Part shown: positions 49,953-60,065 of the stretch, in pieces | Layout: the number at the start of each line of letters is the position of its first letter | Position numbering within the stretch: position 1 is the stretch's first letter | NCBI RefSeq assembly: GCF_009905375.1 | Contig: NC_133655.1 | Coordinates: 168,267,141 to 168,331,140 of the forward strand | Source: Apium graveolens | Taxonomy: Eukaryota; Streptophyta; Magnoliopsida; Apiales; Apiaceae | DNA length: 64,000 nucleotides | Reading direction: 5' to 3' | The notes under the pieces: generated by a model | Database searches by the model: none | The model's input: only the letters and a program-made list of their open reading frames with translations | What the model was told of the DNA's origin: nothing | Made by a program: the position numbers and the translations under genes

Positions 49953-52900
49953 TGTAATAACCCCAATTTTTGGAATTTTTGAAACCCTTATCAATAGTGT
50001 TTTGCTGAATAAGAAAACTTTTCATGCCACACTATGTAGGGGTTCTTTTATTGATCTTCTGGGATATTATTAGTACTCTATGTGGTATATAAGTGTATGT
50101 AAAGATCGTCAGAATCCAAATCCGAACACTTTGATTTTTCCCAGAAATCTACCAGGTACAGAAAGAATTGAGTATAAGGTAATAGAATAAAAAGGATTTA
50201 AATTAAAGGATTATAAGAGAGGATCATAAAAGGAATATAATGTATTGAGAAAGGTTAAGGAAACCCAAGTAATAAGATCCCAGGTATGATCCCTCAAATG
50301 AGAAATGAGAACGAAAGTTAAGCGAACCGTATAACAGATCAGCGGTCATTAGGCAAACAATTAGGAGTTAATCAAGGAGGTTAGGGATGATGAGGTCATC
50401 CAACCAATAAGAAGAGGGCAAGTGAGGGAGGATGACATCACAAGGTGACATAAGCATAACATAAGGGGAAGGAGGTGTGGTTGATTTAAAACCACACAAA
50501 GTTCAAGGTTAAAAAGGTAATTAACCAAAAATAAATCAAAAGCAACCAAGCTAGGCAAAACAACTCACAAACACAAAAATCACTTCACTTCTTCATCAAG
50601 AAGCTCTCGGCTTTTCTCTTCATTTCAAGGAGGAAAATTCAAATTCAAGTTCCAAGCTTCCTTAATTAGTAAGGTAATTATCTAATACTCCTTATGCATA
50701 GATATGGCTATCCTATAAGTTTAAGCCTCCAATTAATTCTCAATCTCTTCCAAGAAATCAATGAAGAAGATAATGAATAGTGATTTCAAGATTTTTAACA
50801 TGATTTTCTTTGTTTTTCCTTTAAGATCCAAGCATCCCTAAGATATCTCAAGGCTTCTTAAGGCTTCCTAGCTACTCAAATCACTTCAAGGAAGGTATAT
50901 CATCTCCAAACCCTAACTTTGCTTTGTATATTAGGATGGTTTTGATTGTTATGGTAAAAGAGAAGCTTGATGCTTGTATGTTTAGAGTTTGGGAGGGAGT
51001 TGTAGTGAATTGGATGTTGAAATCTTGTTGATTAGTTAAAGGACTTAAGTATAGTTTTAAATTCAAGTTTAAGAATAAGTAAAAATTGTTAATGTTGAGT
51101 TGTTGGGGCTGTTACGATGTAGTATGGATGGAGTTTTGATTGGGTTGTGATTGTGGATTGATTGTGGGTTGAATTGGAGTGTTTTAAATTTGGGAAATCG
51201 CGTAAACATAGCCGTCGTAATGTCCGATTGACTTTAGGCTGTTTTGTTCTTAACATTAGGACCCGAGAAATCCCTTCTAGGTTTTGACCATTGCCATGAT
51301 TAGATATTTCATGTTACGAGCTTCGTTTTGATATGTGGTTCGTTTGATTCTGATGTACGGTTTAGGAGAAACGGTCGTTTTAAGTAACGACGTTTCGCGA
51401 ACGAACCATTACCCCTCGCCTTACTTTGAAACATAGGTTAAAGACCTTAAAGGACAAATTGGGGTATGAAACATTTATTTAAAGTGGATTAGGCAGTTGG
51501 TAAGGTACTCGCGAAAGAATCGCCTTAAAACCCTTAATGGTTCATTTATTAAAAATGGTGGAGCCGAGGGTACTCGAGCGACTTAAGAGAATCAGTAAGC
51601 GCAAAGCGAGCGTTAGAGTCTAATTTGGTTAAAGTATAGATTTACAAGTGACTTTGGTTTAATTCCAAATTATATGTTGTTTATAGGTTACCAGACTCGC
51701 CCCAAGCCATTTATAACCCCCAGTCGCTCAGGCAAGTTTTCTACCCGTATAACTGTTGTTGTGATGTATATGTGTATATGCATGATCTTGTGATAAATGC
51801 ATATTTGTTATTAGCCAATTCTTGCGATATATGGTAGCATGTGATATGGTATATATGCATGCCTGTTTCATATTCTTGATTTATATATCTGTTGGTTCAA
51901 ATGCTTATTAGTTGCATAATACCTATGCTAGAGATAAGCGGTATTTGCGTATACCCTTAGTATAGGGGAGCAAAAGGTGAAATTTTTTCTAAAACCGGGA
52001 GGTGAGTCTCCCGAGTATAATATATATATATATATATGAATAGTTTTTAAAACTATTAATCGAATAAGGTTTATTCGATAAGTTTATATTATTTAATGAA
52101 TATTACTTGAATATTCATTCGAGGACTTATGACTCCTTTTATTTTATTAATTAAATATTATTTGATTATTCATTCGAGGGCTTATGACTCGGTTTATATT
52201 ATTTAATGAATATTATTTGAATATTCATTTGAGGACCTATGACTCCGACTATTTGCTGAGATATATACTTTATTTTATTAAAGAATAAGGTGTCGATAAT
52301 CAAACTTATCTTTATTTATTCAAATAAAGAGAGTACTTTCGTATAAATATATCTTTGGTTATTTAATACCCATTTCAAGTATAAGTTTTACAACTTCTAC
52401 CTCAATTATTTGTATAAAGATTATTCTTTATGGGAATATTATTTAAATAATAATATTCAGATATTTTCTAATATATTGGGACTGATTTGCTTTATTAAAT
52501 CAGCATTTCTCCAAAAACTCTTTAAAGTGTTTTCGAGTCTTTAAAATGATTTTTTTTTTAAAAGTTAGAGCGGATCCCAAAACTCATTTTTATATATTTA
52601 AGATCTTCCTTTTTAAAGGGGATTTAAATACTCGCTCAAAACCAGAGGGATCCGGCTCTGTGGTGTATTTTATATTCGCAACAAGGTTGCGGTTTTGGTA
52701 AATGAATTGATTACTTACCCAACGTTCGGGAAGTAAGTCCATCTATCGAGTCGGCATGAGCAACATGGGCTCAGTGGGCGTCCATGATAGTGTAAGTGGC
52801 TCAGTGGGAGTCCCTCAAATGCATAAGTGGCTGAGTGGCAGTCCAGCATAAGGTCCTATTACGACCAGGGTGATGACCAGTGGGGAATTCGTCCATCTAC

Positions 52901-54025
52901 TAGTAGAAAAGGTTACTTATTGGTATCTTTGCCTGATCAGCAAGATACCGGGTTTATGCCACAATTCTTTTCCTTTCCAAAAATTCATTGGATGTTACAA
53001 ACTCTGTTCATACCTTACATGATAGAGGTTTTCAAGAAATGTATAAAGAGATATATATGTGGATATATATATCGAGACTTAATGAAGTATATCATAACTT
53101 CATTTCATTTAATGATATTTCAAAGATTGAATCTATTCAAGTCTTATCTTGTAGTCTCATCAGTGTGATGAACTTTTGAAACTAATTATAACTTGAACGG
53201 TGGTAGTTCAAGTAGTATTCGGAAAAGATATAAGTATATTGGAGTATCTTGTAACTTCATCTTTTAAACTTATATCTAGTTAATGATTATCTTATGCATG
53301 ACAAAGATTTTCAGAAAAACGTTGAGACAAGGTTGGATATATGAGATCACCTTGCAATGATATTTTTATACAGTTATAAACTGGAACTCTGTGTATATTA
53401 TACATGTCAGAGGATTTCAAAGATTGTGAAAAGTATATATGTATATATACTGAATATTTTACGACTTGGTCGCGTTAAGATATCAACTTGGTTTATTTCT
53501 TCTTGACCAAGACTTTCATGAGTACTATGAGAATGCTCATATATTGTAAATCATTATACATATTATTTTGGTGGGCTTGTTGCTCACCCTTGCTTTCTTT
53601 TTTCATCACACAACATCAGCTAGACAAGATGAACAGGACCAAGCTTCCAATTCGCAAGCGGTTAGAAAATGTTCCGCAGTTTTCTGGAAGCGTTGATGCC
53701 GCCGTAGCTGAGGTAGGAGCTACCAATAGGCTAGGTTTTCAACTATTGATGAACCAGATTTATGTATATTTATGAATTATAATAATGGCAAAGAAATGTA
53801 AATTTATTCAGAAACCCTTTTAAGGTGTATTGGCATATAATTGTGGAATAAAACGACTTGTGATTATTTTTGGATATTCATCTCTGAGACTATAACTTAT
53901 GGTGTGTGTGTTTATGGTGGGGTCACAGTACAAAATAGTTGATTATTTATTAAGATTGGGTGTTATTAAGGGAAATGGAACTCGTGACAACCCGGATCCC
54001 CGACCCCCGATTTGGGGGTGTTACA
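49953..54025 (+). mobile_element. Element C 3' LTR
   Basis: 4073 bp, same length as the 5' LTR, with few visible differences (for example ATGAATAGTGTGATGC against ATCAATAGTGTTTTGC near the start). Confidence 0.94.
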
Positions 54026-54030
54026 CAGAA

Positions 54031-54470
54031 CAACATACAAGACACCATTGGAAATGTCTCCATTTCAGTTGGTTTATTGTAAGGGGTATCACTTTCTGGT
54101 GGAGCTCGAGCATAAAGCGTATTGGGCTTTGAAGAAGTTGAATCTTGAATTGGATGTAGCTGGAAAGAGGAGGATGCTTCAATTGAATGAGCTCGACAAA
54201 TTTTGGCTTCAAGCGTATGAAAACAACAAATTGTATAAGGAGAAAGTCAAGAAGTGGCACGATAGGGGTCTGGTGCTCAAGTCATTTGTTTTGGGGCAAC
54301 AATTTCTTTTGTTTAAATCTCGTCTCCGTCTTTTTCCTGGAAAGTTGAAGTCAAGGTGGTCAGGGTCGTTTGTTGTCAAAAATATGTTTCCACATGGAGC
54401 GGTGGAGATTTTTGAGAATGATTCGGGCCAAGCATTCAAGGAAAATGGTTAGAGTTTGAAGCATTACTAT
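54031..54470 (+). pseudogene. Athila integrase, C-terminal piece
   Basis: This resumes integrase after element C: TPLEMSPFQLVYCKGYH, VELEHKAYWALKKLNLEL, LQLNELDKFWLQAYENNKLY and KVKKWHDRGLV, then the C-terminal DNA-binding region FLLFKSRLRLFPGKLKSRW and GAVEIFEND. The frame ends at a stop at 54450-54452 with LKHYYG just after, the usual end of Athila pol. The 146-codon stretch is open; only this piece and the core piece of integrase lack internal stops over such lengths. Confidence 0.93.
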
Positions 54471-54564
54471 GGTGACATGGCAAACCACGAGGTGGTTAGT
54501 ACTGTTTTATTGTCCGTTTGATCTCGCATTTCTACACCAAGTTAACGACGTAAAGCAAGCACTT

Positions 54565-54582
54565 CTTGGGAGGCAACCCAAG
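54565..54582. other. Stem-loop after Athila pol
   Basis: CTTGGG AGGCAA CCCAAG: a perfect 6-bp stem with a 6-base loop. I recall the same TGGGAGGCAACCCA core recurring at this place in many Athila-like elements. It lies about 110 bp past the pol stop; a role in RNA processing or packaging is guesswork. Confidence 0.65.
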
Positions 54583-54677
54583 TTTGTTGTACATTAGTAG
54601 TTAGAGGAATAAGCAAGAAAGGAGAAAAGCACAAAAAATCAAAGAAACAAAAAAATTTGGGGCCAACTACAGTAGCA

Positions 54678-54825
54678 CGGCGCGCCCGCGCTGAGGAAGC
54701 GGAGCGGCCATGCCACTTTTCCAGAAATAGAGCGCACCCGCGCTGCTTAGTGGGGCGGCCGCGCTGAAAAGGCAGAAGTACGGTGCGCCCGCGCTCAGGT
54801 AGCGCCCGGCCACGCTGCCCCCTGA
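54678..54825. repeat. GC-rich tandem block before third ORF
   Basis: Three units of about 50 bp, each with a GCGCCCGCGCT-like and a GCGGCCGCGCTG-like half separated by short AG-rich spacers. They resemble the units in the Athila LTRs (5650-5725 and 57780-57865). Confidence 0.7.
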
Positions 54826-55007
54826 ATCCGAAAAATATAAAAATCAGAAAAAGAAGAGAAAATAGGGGACTTTACTACAAAATCAAATTCTACCCGATTT
54901 TTATTCGTCCACACCCAAATTTCCCTCTCCAAATCAAACCCATTATTCCCACTATTCCCATAATCAATTCCCACTTCTATTCCATATCTAATTCTCTTCC
55001 AACCTCC

Positions 55008-55015
55008 TATATATA
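55008..55015 (+). promoter_or_regulatory. Possible internal TATA box for third ORF
   Basis: TATATATA about 97 bp before the ATG at 55112, followed by a CT/AC-rich leader (55016-55110) like a plant 5' untranslated region. The start context CTCAATGGC is good for plants. A subgenomic promoter is inferred from layout only. Confidence 0.4.
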
Positions 55016-55111
55016 CACACACTTATACACAAACTTCCCCATCACTTCTCAAATTCTCAAACATGATTCTCTCTCAAACACTTATCTTTCATTCTCTCTT
55101 ATTCAATCTCA

Positions 55112-56318
55112 ATGGCACCCAAAAGACAGTGAACTCAAGTAAGCAGCAGCACTGATTCTTCGAGTACAAGTGATGTGAGGCCAAGGTTCTCAACTCCCGA
55201 GGCTGAAGCGGAGTATACGAGGCATCTCTCGAAGCCTATAGCCAAGGAGCGTGGTTTTCTTCCATCAGGGAAAGATGGTAAGTTGTTGGAGATGATTTTA
55301 GAGATGGGCTGGGTTGCTTTTTGCGAGGCACCCGCTGCTGTGCCCATGAGTGTGGTTCGTGAGTTTTATGCTAATGCAAAGGTGGAGAAGAATGGTTTCA
55401 CTGTGGTTAGGGGGATGATGGTGGAGTATAGTGTTCAGGCAATAAGAAGGGTTATTGATCAGCCCGTGAGGAAGCCTGGTCAGGATATTTGGAACGAGAA
55501 GACTCCAGAGGAGTTTAATTTGGATTTGATAGTTACCACTCTGTGTGTGCCTGAGACTCACTGGAAGTTCAAGAGGGGCACAACTGATTATTCCACGTTC
55601 CATACTTCTTGCATGAACAGGTTTGCACGTGCATGGAATTCTTTTATTTGTTCTAACATCATGCCATCTTCTCATGTGCATGAGATTAATGTGGAGCGTG
55701 CACGCTTGTTGTGGGGTATTCTGTAGGGGACTATGTGGATCTTGGTATGGTTATTCACCAAGGGATTTTGAGATTTTTGTGAGGGATTACTACGGGTTCT
55801 ATACCTTATGCGTCCATTGTGACGAGGCTGTGTGTGGCAGGTGGTGTTCATTGGCCAGCACATGAGCAGCTCCATATTTCAAGTACTCCGATTGACAGCA
55901 CCACTTTGTTGACGATGCAAGAGTGGGATAGAGGCAAGCCTGATTTGAAGGGACTTGGGTATTCTTTTGACCATCCGTCTAGTGGAGGCCAGTTGCTGGG
56001 GCAGCTCAGACGAGCAGAACAGATTGGAGATCTCAGTTAGGTGAAGAGGCTGGTCCATCACAACAGGAGCAGGAAGCCGGAGCAGATGTTGGAGTTGGTA
56101 TGAGCATGGCGCAGTATAGGCGTCTAGCGAGGAGGATGGATGTGATGCATGACATTCATAGTCGGTTTACACGTGATCTCACCCAGGCACTAGGGACTGC
56201 TTCCAGAGCCACTGGTGTTGACATCCGGTGGCCAGTATTTGGTGAGGACTCCGTGTATCAACCTCTAGACACGCTTGACACTCCACACGTTAGGGGTGAG
56301 GATCCTGATTCCGAGTAG
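55112..56318 (+). pseudogene. Athila third ORF (putative plant transposon protein-like)
   Basis: This lies where Athila elements carry their extra 3' ORF, sometimes called env-like. The start is at 55112 (MAPKRQ, then a stop at codon 7). The frame continues to 55726 through RPRFSTPEAEAEYTRHLSKP, RGFLPSGKDG, VVREFYANAKVEKNGFTVVR and FNLDLIVTTLCVPETHW. A stop/frame change near 55724 moves reading to another frame: DYVDLGMVIHQGILRF, then IVTRLCVAGGVHWPAHEQ, to a stop at 56038; the last part (56100-56318) ends GEDPDSE. I recall this FYANA...VRG domain from entries named putative plant transposon protein. I see no signal peptide or membrane segment, so I would not call it an envelope. Confidence 0.75.
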
Positions 56319-57511
56319 GTATGTCTGATTCCTTACTATTACCTTCACAAAGGACAGTGAAAATTTTAAGTTTGGGGGTAGTAGTTGAAGGAATATGTTT
56401 TATGTGAGTCACATATAGTTTGCATATTCATGATAGTTTAGCACATATAGTTGCATATTTTCCATGTAGTAGTTTTTTTTATTTTTGTAGTTTTTTATGA
56501 TAGTTTGTTCATATAGTTTCATGCATTTGCATAATAAATGATCCCTTAGATGATTTTCCGATTGATTTGTGATATTGATGCTAGTGTAGTGATGTCGTAT
56601 TTAGTGATGTTAATCTTATCAAATTGATTTGCATGCTAGAGACAATTGTATTTCACTAAGTCTTATAGGTTGCTTGAGGGCTAGATCATGGTCATAGTTT
56701 ATTTGTTTGTCGAGCTTTAATCGCTTGTTTATATTTAGAATTTAGGATATTATCTTAATAATAAATTAGCATGGATATTTAAAAATTGGAGAAAATTGGA
56801 TTTCATTGCTAGTTGTTGTGGCTAGGTGTCAAATGGCTAGTAGCCAGCTCATTTTATATGAGTAGTCTAGGGTTGAGCGAGATGGAGCGAAACGCACTCG
56901 TTCAGAAATTTGTGAAAAAAAGAAAGAAAAGAAGAGAAAAAGAAAGAGAAAAAGAAAAAAAATAAGTGTTATGTATAATTGATCACGAGTGGCTCTTTAG
57001 TACTCGAGTTATTAAGTTCTTAAGGGACTTTGTGCCTAGTGACCTAAGGCTTTTATAGTCTGGGATCCGCTAACCTAACGCTCGCTACATATGTACTATT
57101 GTATAAGTCTTTTGTGGACCTCACTCATTGCACGGTCAAATAAGCATATTTATTATGAAAAAAGTGTGAATCCATATAAAACTTCAATATAAGAATTGAA
57201 GTGTTATAAGTTATTTTGAGTCTAGCTTTTATTTTATCTATAACCTTGGGATTGCTTTGATGAGTAGTGAGTCATGATTATTGATCTAGTTGCGATGGTA
57301 TGTCTATAAGCATTTGCGCACACGCACGTCTCTGGTTTGTAGGTTGATTTGTGGGTTTTGATTGATCTTTATGCGAATAATTGTATTTGTTGAGATGTTG
57401 CTTGTGATTGATTTAGTTATTCTATGGGGAACATTGCATTCATATAGTTGCATTCATGCATTTTTTATTCTTGTTCTTTGAGTATGTTTATGCTTGAGGA
57501 CAAGCATCGAT
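56319..57511. other. Athila 3' non-coding region
   Basis: About 1.2 kb without a credible ORF. A polypurine-like AAGTTTGGGGGTA occurs at 56367-56380, and an AAAGA/GAAAA-rich simple repeat at about 56915-56960. Nothing else recognised. Confidence 0.6.
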
Positions 57512-57526
57512 TCAAGTTTGGGGGTA
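57512..57526 (+). other. Polypurine tract of Athila
   Basis: TTCAAGTTTGGGGGTA immediately before TGTTGAGTGG, the start of the 3' LTR. Confidence 0.8.
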
Positions 57527-58983
57527 TGTTGAGTGGCATTTATGACACTTTATAACGCTCTGTAAAGCTCTAAATTGGTGTATTTGTACTCGAGTTGTTG
57601 GTATTTTAATGTGTTTTCTAGTGTTTTTGCATTTCAGGCATTAATCCAGGATTCAGGTGAATTAGCATTGAATTTATGCTAATATGGTGTTAGGATTGTG
57701 TCCAAGGAATAAAGGCTCGTGAAGACCAACTCCTTGCAACAAGAAAAGAAGGAAATTTCAGTTTTTCCAGAAAACCAGCGTGCCCACACTGTGTTGGCGC
57801 GCGGCCGCGCCAGAGAAGCAGAATGTCAGCGCGCCCCCGCTGGTGAAGCGCGCGGCCGCACCAGGTCAGAATTTCAGATTCCTATTTCAATTAGAAGACT
57901 GTTTTTCTGGGCTTTTGGATTAATTGGGTTGCTATTTAAAGACAACAAAAAGACGTTTTTAATGAGGGAGCTCAAGGAGAAGATGACAAGAAGACCTATA
58001 GCACAATTCAATGAAGGTGAAGACAATCTAGTTTTATACTTGTAAATCTTTGTTCTAAGTTATAATCTTGGATGCTCATTTCTTGTTTTGTTGAACCTTA
58101 TACTCTGGATTACGTACTTTGTTTATTATTTGTTTTATAAAGACTACGTTTATTATACCATGATTTCATCGGAGTCCACGTTGATGAGTCCGATTATGGG
58201 CAAATCGTTATCGTGGGGTTCTAGCGGATTTATTTATGGATTTCTTTAGTTAATTTATTTTGATACCTTAGTGTGTGGTGATTGTAAGATAACCTAGTAT
58301 TGGTTGTGCTTATTCGTCTTATGAGCGTCACGAACTTATAAGATAGCGTGTTAATCTTTAATGAAGCGAAAGTGAATTTAAGGGTTTAGAACTTACCATG
58401 TTAGCATAGGTTCATGTGTTATTGTTATGCATAATTCGTAGGTAATTTTAACCATCTTATTTGCCCTATGTAATCATGATAGATAACCTGTGCATTAAAC
58501 TGTTATGTTGTCAAATTCTATAGACATATAGGGTCTGAATATAATTGGTGTCTATTCAGCTTCTATCTCTTTTGTGGATGTCTGGTAGTATGGTATTCGT
58601 GTAACGAAAGTTGGCGTTTATCAGTTTCGTGTTATCTTATTAGTGTCATCACCATTATATGCTAAGGTTAAGAACGAAAAGGCTATTGAATGGAATACTT
58701 AATGAAGTTAGAATCCCATATTTGTGTCATATATTATTCCATTCTCTTTAATCTCTTAGTTAATGTTCTCTAGTATAATTCTTAATAGTTAATCTTAGTA
58801 TAATTAAAACCCAATTTGTTATTCGTCTTAGCATTAAATAATAGCCATATCATTGTTGTATAAGTGCATAAATCACATAGTTAACCTAAACCAGTCTATG
58901 TGGGAACGAACTAAGAATAAATCTATATTACTTGCGATCGCGTATACTTGCATGAATTATTAGCGCGTGCTTAGCGACTCACA
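57527..58983 (+). mobile_element. Athila 3' LTR, uninterrupted
   Basis: 1457 bp, from TGTTGAGTGGC to CTCACA, matching the two pieces of the 5' LTR (471 plus 976 bp). It keeps the empty site of element A near 58005 and the GC-rich block at 57780-57865. Visible substitutions against the 5' LTR exceed those between the LTRs of C, as expected for an older insertion. CAAGT follows at 58984-58988. Confidence 0.94.
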
Positions 58984-58988
58984 CAAGT

Positions 58989-59345
58989 CAAAAATATAGT
59001 TCTGATTTGTGGGATGATGCCCCTTATATAGATGTTGGGAGTCCATGAATTGGACTAGGGTTGGGAGACTTGGTGGACAACTCTCTGAATTAGAATGGAC
59101 TTTGGAGTCCTAGGAAGTAGGAAACCGATTCCTTATCCTATGGGATTTCTTGGAGGCTAATCTCCAAGGAATTGTGTCCTTATTTGGACTTTATCATCAG
59201 CTGATTTATCCCTTATTAATTAATTACAAAATTAATTAATATTCATGGTTTTGGGCCCTTTCTAATGGGCTTAACTGTCAGCCCAATTCGGGTATAATTA
59301 ATGTGATATTAATAATGCAATCAGGGTTTGTTTTACACCCTATCA
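58989..59345 (-). mobile_element. Element X LTR, right piece
   Basis: This continues 5293-5399; together they form about 464 bp from TGTTGGG to CCCTATCA. The minus strand has a good TATA box (59023-59030), and just outside the right end it reads AAGTTGGGGGGCAAA, like a polypurine tract, followed by TGATAGGG. So X is probably a minus-strand LTR with its interior, if any, to the right. The bases flanking the two ends are TTTAC (5288-5292) and TTTGC (59346-59350), one mismatch, so a solo LTR is also possible. Confidence 0.5.
59023..59030 (-). promoter_or_regulatory. TATA box in element X LTR
   Basis: The minus strand reads CTATATAAGGGGC, a classical TATA box, which supports reading X as minus-strand. 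Confidence 0.5.
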
Positions 59346-59519
59346 TTTGCCCCCCAACTTCTGGGAAACCGTAAAAGATTTCGCAGAAGTTAAATTCATT
59401 TGTTCCCTTACAGAGTATCGTTTTTGCGTAAAGTATGGAGTGACCTACACATTTACAATGATTTACCTTGTACGTGGCTTTAGGGTTATTTTGGAACCTT
59501 CTCATTGCTTTCTTTATCT

Positions 59520-59880
59520 TATTCCTATTATTTAGGAATTTTCTGGTATTTTTCCTTAATTTTCACGAATTTTCCCTTTATTTTGGGATTTTTCCTTTAA
59601 TTTCTGGGATTTACAGGAATTTTCCCTTAATTTCTGGGATTTACATGAATTTTCCCTTAATTTTCAGAAAATATTCATAATTGTTCTAATAATTTTTGAG
59701 GAATTTCCTTAATTTACAGGATTTATTCCTAATTTCTAGAAAATATTCATAATTTTCAGGAACTTTTTGAAGAATTTCTCTAATTTACAGGATTTATTCT
59801 TAATTTCCAGAAAACATTCATAATTTTCTGGAATTTTTTAAGGAATTTCCTTATATTATGCAATTTTTCCTGGAATTTTT
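59520..59880. repeat. Degenerate TTTTCC/AATTT repeats
   Basis: Units such as AATTTTCCCTTAATTTCTGGG, shortened here, then GATTTACA recur with about 30-bp and later about 60-bp spacing (AAAATATTCATAATT near 59670, 59740 and 59810). They are AT-rich and non-coding. Confidence 0.55.
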
Positions 59881-59922
59881 CCTTCTTTTTCTTTTCTTTT
59901 TCTCCTTTCTTTTAATGTAATT

Positions 59923-60065
59923 TCGACCAGGAATCCTTTCGACCATGATCCTGGTCGAATAATGCTTCTGTTTGTTATGGCCGACAGTCACTTCGGTCAG
60001 GACTGTTCGACCAGGAGTCCTGACCTATTTCAGTCAGGATTTTAACCCTGGTATGTTACGACCAG
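59923..60065. repeat. Cluster of GACCAGGA / TCCTGGTC dyads
   Basis: A perfect 10-bp inverted repeat, TCGACCAGGA (59923-59932) and TCCTGGTCGA (59949-59958), is followed by further copies and half-copies (TCGGTCAGGAC, TCGACCAGGAGTCCTGACC, CAGTCAGGATT). It may be a protein-binding site array in the LTR. Confidence 0.6.

Larger units (their letters stand above)
40131..54025 (+). mobile_element. Element C: same family as element B
   Basis: 13,895 bp with perfect CAGAA duplications and two LTRs of exactly 4073 bp each (40131-44203 and 49953-54025) that look almost identical by eye, so the insertion is young. Ends, primer site and polypurine tract match element B. The interior (5.75 kb) has a better-preserved start of gag but the same ruined capsid and pol. 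Confidence 0.94.
5400..58983 (+). mobile_element. Athila-type Ty3/gypsy element hosting three nested LTR elements
   Basis: The element runs from TGTTTACTGGC (5400) to CTCACA (58983), flanked by CAAGT duplications. After removing A, B and C, each with one duplication copy, it is about 11.4 kb: 5' LTR (5400-5870 plus 18674-19649), Asp-tRNA-like primer site, gag, pol, a third ORF, polypurine tract (57512-57526) and 3' LTR (57527-58983). Pol order is protease, RT, RNase H, integrase, as in Ty3/gypsy. The protease-RT text, the third ORF and the primer site together point to Athila. All ORFs are broken, so the copy is dead. Confidence 0.92.

Noticed and set aside
54783..55142. 119-codon plus-strand frame before the Athila third ORF
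   Set aside because: Low-complexity Ile/Pro/Ser text over an AC/CT-rich leader and TATA region, overlapping the start of the third ORF in another frame.
55112..56318. Calling the third Athila ORF an envelope gene
   Set aside because: I see no signal peptide, membrane segment or cleavage site; the readable domain resembles the plant transposon protein type instead.
59446..59456. Alternative right end for element X at CACA followed by TTTAC, a perfect match to the left flank
   Set aside because: A 5-bp match in a T-rich stretch is easily chance, and the end at 59345 fits better with the adjoining purine tract and TG start on the minus strand. Not excluded.
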